Positions 53,660-64,000 of a stretch of DNA of 64,000 nt are shown piece by piece. The translations under genes were made by a program, and so were the position numbers. The notes beneath the pieces were generated by a model that was given only the letters and a program-made list of their open reading frames with translations, made no database searches and was not told the origin of the DNA. This DNA is from Actinostola sp. cb2023 (taxonomy: Eukaryota; Cnidaria; Anthozoa; Actiniaria; Actinostolidae): positions 142,001 through 206,000 of the forward strand of contig JAUJYZ010001186.1 of the NCBI GenBank assembly GCA_033675265.1, written 5' to 3'. How positions within the stretch are numbered: the first letter of the stretch is position 1; every line of letters starts with the position of its first letter.

Positions 53660-55940
53660 AAGATGGCGGACAAACCCGACAGTTGTTTTCTCGCTAAAAA
53701 GAGCTAAAATAGACCGAAAAACAAATCTCAAGAACAAGAAAACGCGCGGCAAAATTTATAGAAATCTGGATCACTTTCACTTGCCGTAACTCCGCTCGAT
53801 TTCGTTGGATTTTTAAAAACTTACCATTTTAGAAAATATGTTTTCTTTGTTATTTATGACCTTTAATATGATGGGTATTGGAAGGCTACAAAACGAGAAA
53901 TTTGTTTTTTGTTTTCAAAATAAAACGTTCGGCACGTGAATATGCAAATTAGCTCGAAATTTTAAGATCAATTTTAAGTTTTAAGATTTTAAGATTGACT
54001 CGTAAAAGGTAGTTACAACACCTACAATTGCTCTTATTTTCAGTCCGACAACTGGTATGCATATACAGCTATTTCAAAAAAGGTTGGTGAAGGTTTTGTT
54101 GCATCTTGCAACTTGCATGTTGCATCCCAAACCCGAAATGCACTATGGGCGATGTGAATGGAATCAGTGAAAGGTCACAACAATGTGAACTCTGGGAATT
54201 TTCCCAACTTTGTCTTCACAATATGGAGCCAGCATGTTGTATTCTGTATGTGCATGCTAACATTATTTACATATGATCCACAATACATTTCGGGGTTGGT
54301 ATGCAAGATGCAACAAAACCTTCACCAACCTTTTTGTGGCTACTCCTCTTCTTAGAAGAGAGTAGCCACTATGTCATCGAGTGTGAAAGTAAGTATGTCC
54401 GATGTCCGTAAGTGTCCTAATCTTCGGATAGTGTTGGGAACTAGTCAGGTGATCGAAAATCAGCCACGATGTCGCGACGATGTACCCGATGGTCCCGATG
54501 GTTTATTCGTCTGGTTGTCGACATTTTATCGATTCGGATACTCATTCTTCTCGTGGTTGTCGACATTTTATCGATTCGATAGCGTTCAAAATACGTCGTG
54601 TTGGATTTCCATGTGCTTTTCGCTTCACGGCTTTGTTTAGAAGGGTAAGTTTACACTCTCTACTATTCTATTTTGCACCAGAAACCGGACCAATCTCTCG
54701 TGCAAAGTGTCAAGTGTTTGATCATCAAGATGTTTTCAAGTTTTTCAGTGACGGTTTGTTGAGATTATTTTCCAGTGGAATATCGATTGTGTTTGTGTTT
54801 GTTCGGCCTTTAAAATAGCTCCATCAGTCCATGACGATCGACTCTTGTCTGTGTAGTGGCTCCATGTAAACTGCCAGATCTATAACCGATTTAAAGTGTC
54901 AAGTAATTCTCTTCGAGGAACAAATAACTTAATGTCTTTATATGCGAGACACAAAACAAACACGGCTCTCGTTACTCTTTCAGTCTTTATCCCAAAACTC
55001 GCTAAAAGCCGTTGTAATCGCTAAATAAATGACACACAGGAGTGAAGTGCATATTCATCTTTATTTTGAAAGCAGTTTTAGAAATACAAGATATCAAAAG
55101 GACAGGATTCTAGAAGTGAATTTACGGCCATATTATATACTGCCGATCGATCAAATAAGACACAGGAAGCCCAATACACAAACAGAGGGTGGTGACTGGC
55201 GAGCCTGTGAACTGAAAAGATCTTTACACACGAGAGATGTGTCTAGTTTCTGGTGCAAAATAGCATAAAATCATAGTATATTAGAGTGTAAACCTATCTT
55301 CAAATTAGATATTCTATTTATTATACTCAAAGTTTTCATATATTTAGGTGAAGTCAAATAAATAAATAAACACCACTTCAGTTAAATTTTTGGAAAAGCA
55401 TAATATCAAAGAAAGGAAAAGATTTATTGAGCGACGTTTCGGAGTCGTCATGACGCCATTATCAATTCATTGTTAAATTAATATTAATATTCAATCACTA
55501 ATGATATATCAATGCTGTTCATATTGATTGTTTTAACAAATAACAACTGTTATTGTTCAATTATTTGTACGCTGTCACAATTGTTTTCAATTAAACTTTG
55601 TATTAAAATACATTTCTGATTCAGTAAATTAGCATTATATAGAACCAAAGAACAAGTTCCAGCAGATAGTTCAAACATACCAGTTCAACAGAGGAATCAA
55701 TCCAACTACACATTGCTTCTATATTTCAAAATCGCAGTACCTACATGTAGTTATAGACTACCTGTTTTTGTTTATTTATAGTAGCCACATGCAGTCCTTG
55801 ACTGCCTATTTTTTGAAATAGCTGTATACCTGCTGATTGTCGAAGTTTAAATTTTGAAAATCCAACAAAATCGAGCGGAGTTACGGCAAGTGAAAGTGAT
55901 CCAGATTTCTATAAATTTTGCCGCGTTTGTCCCAATTCAA
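53660..55940. mobile_element. Nested inverted-repeat elements
   Basis: Outer arms: ATAGAAATCTGGATCACTTT and CTTGCCGTAACTCCGCTCGA near 53758-53800 recur inverted at 55865-55920. Between them, TACAGCTATTTCAAAAAA (54060) faces TTTTTTGAAATAGCTGTA (55811-55828), a TACAGC-family element of about 1.8 kb with a smaller foldback (54080-54336) inside. The short frames at 54371-54818 and 55029-55268 lie within it; no transposase motif is visible. Confidence 0.55.
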
Positions 55941-57180
55941 AATGGCGGACAACAGCGTGTTCAAAAGTGGCTTATTCAAGCACGTTTTCTTTGGCTGACA
56001 CTGCAGAAACTGAGCGAGAAACGATCGTTAAAGTTGAAGACTTTTCGGGTCGATTTTTCAACTTTAGCGAATTAATTAGACAAATTCAAAGGGAGTACTG
56101 ATAGTGATAAAGGTAATAAACGAAAGCTACACCACTTGACTCGTGGTTTGTTCATTTGTTATTGATTTATGAAAGGTTTTCAACAAAAGAACCAACTTTT
56201 CTAGGTTAGTTTTCCATTTGTTGATGGTATAAAAAACTAAATTGCTCGATCAGTTCAGCCAAATGTGTACATGGTGTACTCATGTATGACTAGCATATAA
56301 TTCTTATTCTTCTTACCTATGCAAATTAAACAAGAAATATTGGTATAAAATGAAGTATGCTAGTTTGTTTATACTAAAACAATTAGACAACTCGCCCTCG
56401 TTGTCTATGTGAGCACGTTTTTGGGGGGAAGACGGTCACACACAAAAAGGCTTCTCGTATTTGGATCTCTTCTTTAATACTTCTTCTAAGCAGTAGCTTA
56501 CATCAAGAGAATACTGAGTCTAAACTGGATCTGGATCTGAGTGAGTTCTACTGTGTAGCCATGCTCGAGGATCCAGCGGTTTCGGCCGGTGACTTCGGAG
56601 CGCGGACAAAAGCCGCTGGATCCTCGAGCATGCTGTGTAGCAACCTTTAAAGAAGTCGATTGCATGCTGCATGGGATTGAGCAGGAATAAATGAGCTACA
56701 ATAGGTCAGTCAATCACAGTGTGCACGTGAGACTAACTCGAACTACTATTGGTTGCTACTAGTGATGCAGTAGAGTCAACTGAATATAACTAGTAAACAC
56801 TAAACTAAGTTCATAAGAACTTAGTTTAATAAAAAGTGTACGTTATCAGATTAGATTTGCTTATCAACTAAGATAGATGTAGGGGAAAAGTTGTTTCCAA
56901 CACAGCTATGTAAAAATACATTATGAAGTATGAACGATAAAAGGGGATTTTCAGGGGTAAAGTTGAAAAAAAGCCCTGTGGCATGTGAACACGTAGTTCG
57001 ACCAATATTCAGGATGGGAGGAGTTTTCGTTACTCGTAGAGGCAACCAACTCATTGCGTGTGCCATAAGTAATGAGCAAGTTGTTTACGAGAAAACGATG
57101 ATACTAATCAACAAGGTTATTACATACGATGAGCTGTATTGTTAAATAGGTGTTAGAACATTGGAAAACATATGTTCTCA
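55941..57180. other. Non-coding DNA, little recognised
   Basis: A short inverted repeat around GCTGGATCCTCGAGCATG at 56560-56635. The 71-codon frames on both strands near 56851-57145 show no domain. Confidence 0.45.
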
Positions 57181-57184
57181 TTAA

Positions 57185-57870
57185 GGTACATGCAGGGGAC
57201 CTTCGTGACCACTGTTCACTGAAAGCCGCTTAACGCACTAACCACTCGTCCAACATGTATAAAAGTATACATTTTCTTAAAGCTGAATAAATGCAGATTA
57301 TAAATATGCTGGAGATTATTTCCTATTTTGTAATTATTTTTTGTTATTGCACATTTTAGAAAATTCGACCTTGTTCAAAGAGAATTTTGCACGTGGGAAT
57401 TCAATCGATTTCTAAACGGAAAGTGCCATTGTAATGAGCGCACTTTGTTCTAAAAAACAGTATCTCCGATTTCCGATAAACGCTTATGTTGAAGAGATAT
57501 TTGCTGTCAAAGTTCATTAATGTGTTTTTAAGCGATTTACACATAAATCATCAAATAACATTTAAACGAGGCAACGTATCAAAAATCGGAGACACTGTTT
57601 TTTAGAACAAAGTGTGCTCATTACAATGGCACTTTCCGTTTAGAAATCGATTGAATTCCCGCGTGCAAAATTATCTTTGAACAAGGCCGATCGAATTTTC
57701 TAAAATGTGCAATAACAAAAAATATTTACAAAATAGGAAATAATCTCCAGCATATTTAGAATCTGCATTTATTCAGCTTTAATAAATGTATACTTTTATA
57801 CATGTTGGACGAGTGGTTAGCGCGCTACGCGGCTTTCAGTGAACAGTGGTCACGAAGGTCCCCTGGTACC
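57185..57870. mobile_element. TTAA-flanked foldback element (~330-bp arms)
   Basis: TTAA-GGTACATGCAGGGGACCTTC at the left and AGGTCCCCTGGTACC-TTAA at the right; the inner arms match in AGAAAATTCG, CAAAATAGGAAATAATCTCC and AACAAAGTG segments. Same class as the elements at 28738-30083 (GGT termini and TTAA). Confidence 0.8.
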
Positions 57871-57903
57871 TTAAAGCGATAAATTTGGTTGACACTACCA
57901 ACT

Positions 57904-58534
57904 ACTACCCTTCCCAGTAGAGCGAGTCACCTACGATTTTTTCATCGCCTTCGTAGTGGATGTTTCGTTAACCGCAAGTCGGTTTGAAAGCCATCACGTG
58001 GTATGTTTGTGTGTACCACGAGATCAATGTTTTCGCATCACGTGATGCAGTTCGCTAATCTTATTCTAATTTAGTTCACGCTAGAAAATTAATTCTACAG
58101 TATACTAGACAACTGTCCAACCCACCACAGTCCTGAATTGAATCCTATTTTCTAGCTTTTAACAAGCTAAAAACGATTGCTCTTAGGAAATTCGTGAAGC
58201 GTTCACGAGGGAGTTTACAGATGTTTACAAGAACTCGCAGTTGACGATTGTGTTGGATTTTTCAAACACGATCGTTAGATCTAGCCGACTTAACTGTAAA
58301 AATAATATGTTGTTCATTTCAGGCGTGAGAATGGCAAATTTTGATTGGTTGATGCAGGGAATGATGTATTGATGTACATATGCGAACTGCATCACGTGAT
58401 GCGAAAACATTGATCTCGTGGTACACACAAACATACCACGTGATGGCTTTCAAACCGACTTGCGGTTAACGAAACAGTCACTACGAAGGTGATGAAAAAG
58501 TCGTAGGTGACTCGCTCTACTGGGAAGGGTAGTA
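57904..58534. mobile_element. Foldback element (~170-bp arms)
   Basis: CTACCCTTCCCAGTAGAGCG faces CGCTCTACTGGGAAGGGTAG; the arms share GAAAGCCATCACGTGGTATG and CGCATCACGTGATGCAGTTC in inverted order. About 30 bp from the previous element. Confidence 0.8.
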
Positions 58535-58539
58535 AGTTG

Positions 58540-61060
58540 ATCGTAAAGGGTCCGATTGATTAAGAGGTCGAGGTTAATATATTCAGAAAAAGGAATCAAG
58601 TTGAGATATAATTTTTAACGTTAGTTTTCAAAAGGTACCGATGTTTATTGTAGTTTATTGGATTTGTACGTGTGATTTAATCTGTCTTTCACGTTTAATT
58701 TTTACTATGGTAACTAGCTTTGAAAAAGAGGTACCGAAGGTTTCAAAAAGGTACTGACTCTTGTCTCATAACATCTATACTCGGACTCGTTGTCTAATTG
58801 TTAATTAGCACAAACCATCCAGTGGTCTATCGCAAATCCTGCAATCTGATTGGTTCGCTATCAGCTCATAAACTCCGAGTAGTAGATATAAACAAACAAA
58901 AAGGCGGCCTCTTCGTCGCGTTTTGCTAATGTTTCGGAGGAGTTTCTCGACGAATTATTGTCTGTAGTGTTGCTTGTTTCTGTCATTTTCTACTGACCTA
59001 CTGGATGGTTTATGCTAAAACAACTACTCGTACGTTCTCGTTTTCTATGAGGATAGCCAACTCGACGCTACCTCAATATTCATGAAAATTACTCGATTCT
59101 GATGGCTAAGAGCAGTGCACTTGAACCTGCAGCAATTGCCGGTTTTCACTTACTTCATCGTAAAAATTTCTGTGCTTTATATTGAGTATGATTGAACAAA
59201 AGGTCTTACAACCAAAAGAGCAGTCAAAAATCATGTATCTCAACCAAAGTTCGAGTTATAAGAAGCTTTCAAAGCCGAGATATGAGCGATCAAATGTGCG
59301 CATTATTTAGTGTGAATGTATGGGGCCGCCATCTTGGTGTACAACCGTAGTACACCAACATGGCGGCCAAAACACCAATGATCAAAATCACCGTTAATAT
59401 TAGAAACAACTCAGTTTCTCAATATAAATATTAATCAAATCAACCTTACACATATCATTTACGAATTAAAAAAACGTATCATTTGACAATGTTTGAAGCA
59501 AATTTCCCTAATTATCTGGCTTTAGAATACACGTGACAGTGTTGCGTGACAGAAATTACGGTCAATCCTTCATATATGGTACATTTTTATTATTTATGTT
59601 TCGTTCTCTCATATGGTACATGTTTATTATGTTTATTATTATAAATATCATATTTATATCGTATTTTAACATGTTTATTATACATGTTTATTATATCGTA
59701 TTTTAACATGTTTATTATACATGTTTATTATATCGTATTTTAACATGTTTATTATGTGTAATATGTTTATTATTATAAATATCATATTTATATCGTATTT
59801 TAACATCTCATAGTATGCAAAACATTACGAATGTACCTAAAAATACGGATTATTATATATAGACAATGTACTATGGACCACCATAATGTACCATATATGA
59901 AGTCCTTACCGAAATTACTCTCAATCAAAAGCGAAACATCGAAAGCCAGTACACATATATTTTGTGAAGACTTTTCTTATGGATATAAACCAAATATCAA
60001 ACAAACAGTTTTGTAGGATACATACATATACTTTACTGAGCAATGGAATTCATCTGAATGACAAAGTAGATCATCATCATCAAGCTTTGATTTTCATTTT
60101 TGTTTGCCATATATTAGATATTGCATAAATCTACCAAATCCCTTCACTACTTCTCAAATTTTGCGGCAATAATGCTTCGTAGCATCGAATATTGAGAATG
60201 AGAATTCATAAATAATTTGGCACTTGATTGCCACAGCTCTCCCATCGCGACAAAGCGACAAAGGAGATCAATAGTCTCGAAGGATATTCTAGTTTGGTGA
60301 CCTTTGGTACACTGATCAACACGTCATGCTCGATTAATTTGAAACCTTCCACGTACTTATAACTGATTTTAAACTATTACAGAAAAGATTTGTTTCGTTA
60401 AACAGCTTTAAAAGGTAATATAGCGATATTCTGGATGATCAAGGGCATCGCAGCACGAAAGGGCATCGCAGCACGAGGCCATCCTTTGCTGCCATGTGGC
60501 TTGAGGTGTGGAATTCGATATCTTTTCGACTGAAGCAAATGCCCACGGTCGATTTTCGTAAAATTCTGTGAAATGGCCGATACAATGGTCTACTTCCAGA
60601 TTTAGAAGTTTTCGGAGAGTATATTGCAATAACGCGGGAAATATGCCAGATTTCTTTTCAGCCAATCCGAACTTAGAATTTTAATTGGTTAATCCCATTA
60701 CGGTTTTGCTTGCACTGCGGTTCAGCACTATCATTCTTATACTTAAAGGGCAAGTTTCATGAGTGTTGTCAAAAAGCTGGAAATTATATCAAATGATAGT
60801 AATGGGTCTCACTAATAAATAGTTAAAATAATAACTTGAATACTCTTTACGGCTGTTTAACATAGTTAACACTGTACATATTAAGACAGTGTTGAAATAC
60901 ATTTTATTTCTATAAGTAGAGAACCTGCTGACCAATTCAAAGTCCTACTAAGTTCCTCACATATGTACACACATATTTACACCTTGATTTCTCTGTCAAA
61001 TTTATGTAAAACCATTATGTAGCCTCCGCCGCTACAGTATTATACAGGTACTCTGTTTGT
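58540..61060. other. Non-coding DNA with AT-rich tandem repeats
   Basis: The dispersed segment CCTGCAATCTGATTGG (58840; also 53420 and 53568) and an AT-rich tandem array of CATGTTTATTATATCGTATT at 59590-59800. A short mirror of ACCAAGATGGCGG at 59330-59365. No gene recognised. Confidence 0.45.
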
Positions 61061-61461
61061 TATAATGCATTGGGTCTGCATTCCCTACTGGCTGCGAATT
61101 TAATTTTGCTTGCAGAACCTACAGCCACTATACAAGAGGCTTCAGAGGGCACCGATGTCCAGTTCATCTTACTGCCGATATGGGGCACTGGGTGGTTGGT
61201 CGAAAGAATTTCTGCACTGGTTCTGTGCAGCGACGTACATAACAAGGGCATGGGCTGAATGCCCTGTAAACAGTTCTATTATTTGGCAGCAGTTCATCAT
61301 TTTCACATTCGTTCTGGTTATTCAGGAATAATGTTCTAATTAATTATTATCCTTGTTTTATTTTTGGTTTTGTCTATGGGGAATACACTCTGTGTATTTG
61401 TGGGGATTAGTGCTCCCATACTGGTCACTTTTGCCCCATAGACTTATGGTCTATTATCAAT

Positions 61462-61600
61462 GAAGGGGTTGTATGTGAGTTACACCCTTATCACCCTCAG
61501 TAGGGGTTGTATGTGAGTTACACCCCTCAGCGACCCAGGGGATTATCATCGGTAGGGGTAGTATGTGAGTTACACCCCGGCGACCCGAGGGATATCACTG
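61462..61600. repeat. Three copies of GGGGTTGTATGTGAGTTACA
   Basis: Direct copies at about 61465, 61504 and 61556, each followed by CCC and a CGACCC-type segment. The neighbouring short frames are not recognisable genes. Confidence 0.65.
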
Positions 61601-62273
61601 GAGAGAGGATTATCACCTCTCTTTGTCATGCACTGACCAGTATGCCAATTATGCGTGAGCATGGATCTGCTGCAGCAGATGGAGACCTAATTCCCATTCC
61701 CCATTACTCCACAAAACTGTGTTGTTATGTCTAATGGGTTGGAAGTATTAAAGATTCAATTTACAAATTAATTCATTATAATTAAAAATATAAAAGGACT
61801 AAATGATGGATATTTTGATTCACTATGTGCCGGCACTGATTTCGGACTGCGGACGACTAAAACAGTATCAAGGAGAGCACGCTAAGCGTCCAAGATGGCT
61901 GCTGTAAAGAGGAAACGTTTCATTGCCGCAATAGCGGCAGTGCTGCTAATCCATGCTGCCAAATTGCCAAACTGTAAACATCCTCTTTCATGTTCCCCAA
62001 ACTCTCACGAGTTCTCAGTAATACGGCTAATACAACTGTCTGACCAATTCAAACATGTTGACGATGTTCAGTTTGAGCTGCCATCTTGACCGTGCGAAAC
62101 GCTCATTGCTGAAGACCTGGGAACTAAAACGTTGGCAAGTTTTCTTTGACACATCATCTACACGAGCAAATTTTAGCTTTGAAAAACTGAATTTTCTTTT
62201 CCATAGGAAAAACTAACACGCTAGCTTTTCAGCAAATACATTTATCGTACATGAAATATGGTCAAATAAACTA

Positions 62274-62590
62274 TTCTCGTCCCCAGACCCTTCTCAGCTT
62301 TCTAACGAAAATCAAAGGCTCTGGTAAGAGACAAACCGAAAGACCCAGATTCTAGGTCGTCAGATATGCGCATGCTCAATATTTTCTAACTTAACTGAAA
62401 TGTAGATGAAGTTTTGTTAAAGCATCGGCGAGAACTTCGCTGAAGTCCGTCATTTTGTCAAAGTTAGAAAATATTGAGCATGCGCATATCTGACGACCTA
62501 GAATCTGGGTCTTCCGGTTTGTCTCTTACCACGAGCCTTCGATTTTTCGCTAGAAAACTGAGAAGGGTCTGGATACGAGAATGTCAAATA
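62274..62590. mobile_element. MITE with ~120-bp inverted arms
   Basis: CAGACCCTTCTCAG, GACCCAGATTCTAGGTCGTC, AGATATGCGCATGCTCAATA on the left, mirrored on the right from 62465 to 62572. Confidence 0.8.
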
Positions 62591-62759
62591 AACTTGCTTG
62601 ACATAGAAAATTTGTCACAGAAAATGTCCCCGTTTTTCCGACGCTTTAGACAACATTGCATGGTGTCAGAAGTGGGATTCGATTCCAGGCATCCACTAGC
62701 AGGATTCTTAAAATGTCCTATACAATTATTATTGATTGCCTAATTAAATTTATGTTGTA

Positions 62760-63430
62760 AAACAAATTCACAATAGTTTTTTTTTTTAGTAATACAATTT
62801 TCGTTATTTAATTTGTCTTGTTCTTCGTTAGGAGAGATTCTGGTCATTTCATATTTTTCCATCGGCATTGATTAAAATATTTCAGTTCTTTTTGACAGTT
62901 TTACTGTGAAGGAAGGAACTCTACTTGACTACATGTTGTTAAGTTAATGCTTCTCTACCGTGTTTTTTTTATTTTTTTTATTTCAGTTAATTGTTTAATA
63001 TTTTTTTTTTTTTTTTAAATTTTTTTTTTTTTATTGAAGTCAAAATACTTACATATAACACTAATAATACATTGTATAACAAAAGTAAAACTACTGCTGA
63101 GTGTCAATACATTTACAAAGGAGAAGACAAAGTTACAAAAAACATAAATAATTTGTATCAGTACGTACATTATATATACCGTGTTATCCAGAGACCGTAA
63201 CATATACAATCGGTATTTAATAAAGAAGTTGATCTCGAACAGCGTGAAGCAGAGCGACTTCTAAAAGGATTGAAACCGGCCCTTGTTGCTTTCGTGCCAT
63301 GTGCATTTCCTACAAGAAAGTACATCGCACTCTCAGCTCCGCAAGCTGTCCGGATAGACACTTTCATCAGCTCAAAGGCGGCACTCGAAGTGAGTTATTG
63401 CGGTCTAATACGTTTACGTATTCATTGTAA
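62760..63430. other. Non-coding DNA, poly-T tracts
   Basis: T-rich runs at 62780 and 63001-63033; no gene recognised. Confidence 0.4.
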
Positions 63431-63724
63431 TTCATGTTCGAGGTAAACTATAAAACAAACATCGACAATGTCGAATTGAACGTACCTAGAATTTCGAAAA
63501 GAAGGGGTATCGAATGGTCAAGGCGAGACTCCGAGAGAAGGCATATTTTTGCGAACCCGAGACGCTTTTTCACCGATTTCCTTTGTTTTCAAAATTTGAC
63601 TCTGAGACGGCTTTTTGTGAAAAAAAACCCGAGTCTTCGAGAACTGCGAAATTTGACCGAAACTTTGCGAGATTCCCAACTTTTTGCGGGATCGACCATT
63701 CGACACCGACACCCCTCAAAGAGA

Positions 63725-64000
63725 ATGAATGAAAGCTGTTTTTATGGCGTTATTGATATTAAGTTACCGACATACAGAATCATGATAACCACAGCCTATA
63801 TTGTGGCTTCTCTTGTGTCACTGTTGCTGAATTGCTTGGTCATCTTATCAATCTGGAAGACGCCAACTCTCCATAAGCCATCCTACATTCTCATTGCAAA
63901 TCAGTCTCGCCCTAACGGATTTCATTATTGGAATGTTTGGTGATCCACTGATGGTCATTACTAACGTAGCTGCTCTAGAGAACTGGAATTATACATTCTG
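63725..64000 (+). CDS. Class A GPCR, N-terminal part (frame break, runs off the window)
   Basis: ATG at 63725 opens an extracellular N-terminus with an N-glycosylation-like NES, then TM1 (ITTAYIVASLVSLLLNCLVI) containing the class A N at the GN/LN position, a cytoplasmic loop WKTPTLHKPSYI and the start of TM2 (LIAN). After about 63903 the TM2 continues in another frame with LALTDFIIGMFGDPLMV, the L-x-x-x-D pattern of class A receptors, so one base is lost or gained near CAAATCAGTCTCG. The receptor would be a membrane signalling protein; the ligand is unknown. Upstream in-frame codons back to 63434 look non-coding. Confidence 0.7.

Noticed and set aside
54371..54818. Short plus-strand frames with repeated WLSTFYRF
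   Set aside because: The repetition is a local DNA duplication inside a TIR element; no known domain.
57785..57870. tRNA-like segment (GACGAGTGGTTAGCGCG)
   Set aside because: Resembles a tRNA A box, but no acceptor stem or B box could be drawn, and it lies in a foldback arm.
61895..62089. Lys/Arg then hydrophobic 64-codon frame
   Set aside because: Looks a little like a signal sequence or a transposase N-terminus, but has no supporting context.

Overview
The window looks like metazoan nuclear DNA, most likely from a cnidarian, probably an anthozoan. It is AT-rich and intron-bearing, host coding density is very low, and it is crowded with MITEs, foldback elements, microsatellites and larger mobile elements. 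The cnidarian guess rests on gene and repeat style. No rRNA, mitochondrial or other diagnostic marker is present.

Layout. (1) 1-9379: host intergenic DNA with small inverted-repeat elements, a 17-bp minisatellite, a long GAAA tract and one probable first exon of a secreted protein (4866-4941). (2) 9380-25462: a Maverick/Polinton-type endogenous DNA virus with inverted terminal repeats beginning AGT. It encodes a protein-primed family B DNA polymerase, a retroviral-type integrase, a major capsid protein, a packaging ATPase, a penton-like protein and several small membrane proteins. It also carries genes I do not regard as core Polinton genes: a poxvirus VLTF3-like late transcription factor, a PCNA-like clamp, a BRO-N plus VRR-NUC protein and several small zinc-finger proteins. 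Most of its start codons sit in a TATATATG-type motif. (3) 25463-42900: repeats and a partial copy of a vWA-domain gene. Its last exon is split by a 7.6-kb tyrosine-recombinase retrotransposon (Ngaro/DIRS type, 30992-38636) that keeps its split direct repeats. (4) 42933-51468: a five-exon gene with an N-terminal death-effector-like domain, a vWA-like domain with an altered MIDAS motif and an unrecognised C-terminal region. It is the fuller paralogue of the copy in region 3. (5) 51469-63700: mobile-element debris, large palindromes and a 73-bp tandem repeat. (6) 63725 to the end: the first part of a class A GPCR.

How the parts work together. The Polinton genes form a virus-like set: replication by PolB with a possible clamp and nuclease, integration, capsid assembly and packaging, and late transcription by the VLTF3-like factor. 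I infer that the start-codon motif is the matching promoter. In the host part, the duplicated vWA gene works as a natural experiment. Comparing the copies gives the empty site for the Ngaro element, a TTAA-flanked element and two TA-flanked elements.

Caution. At least nine coding regions carry one-base-type frame breaks, mostly in short homopolymers. They occur in the Polinton, in the Ngaro element and in the GPCR alike. This suggests uncorrected indel errors in the assembly at least as much as biological decay. One run of 21 N is an assembly gap.
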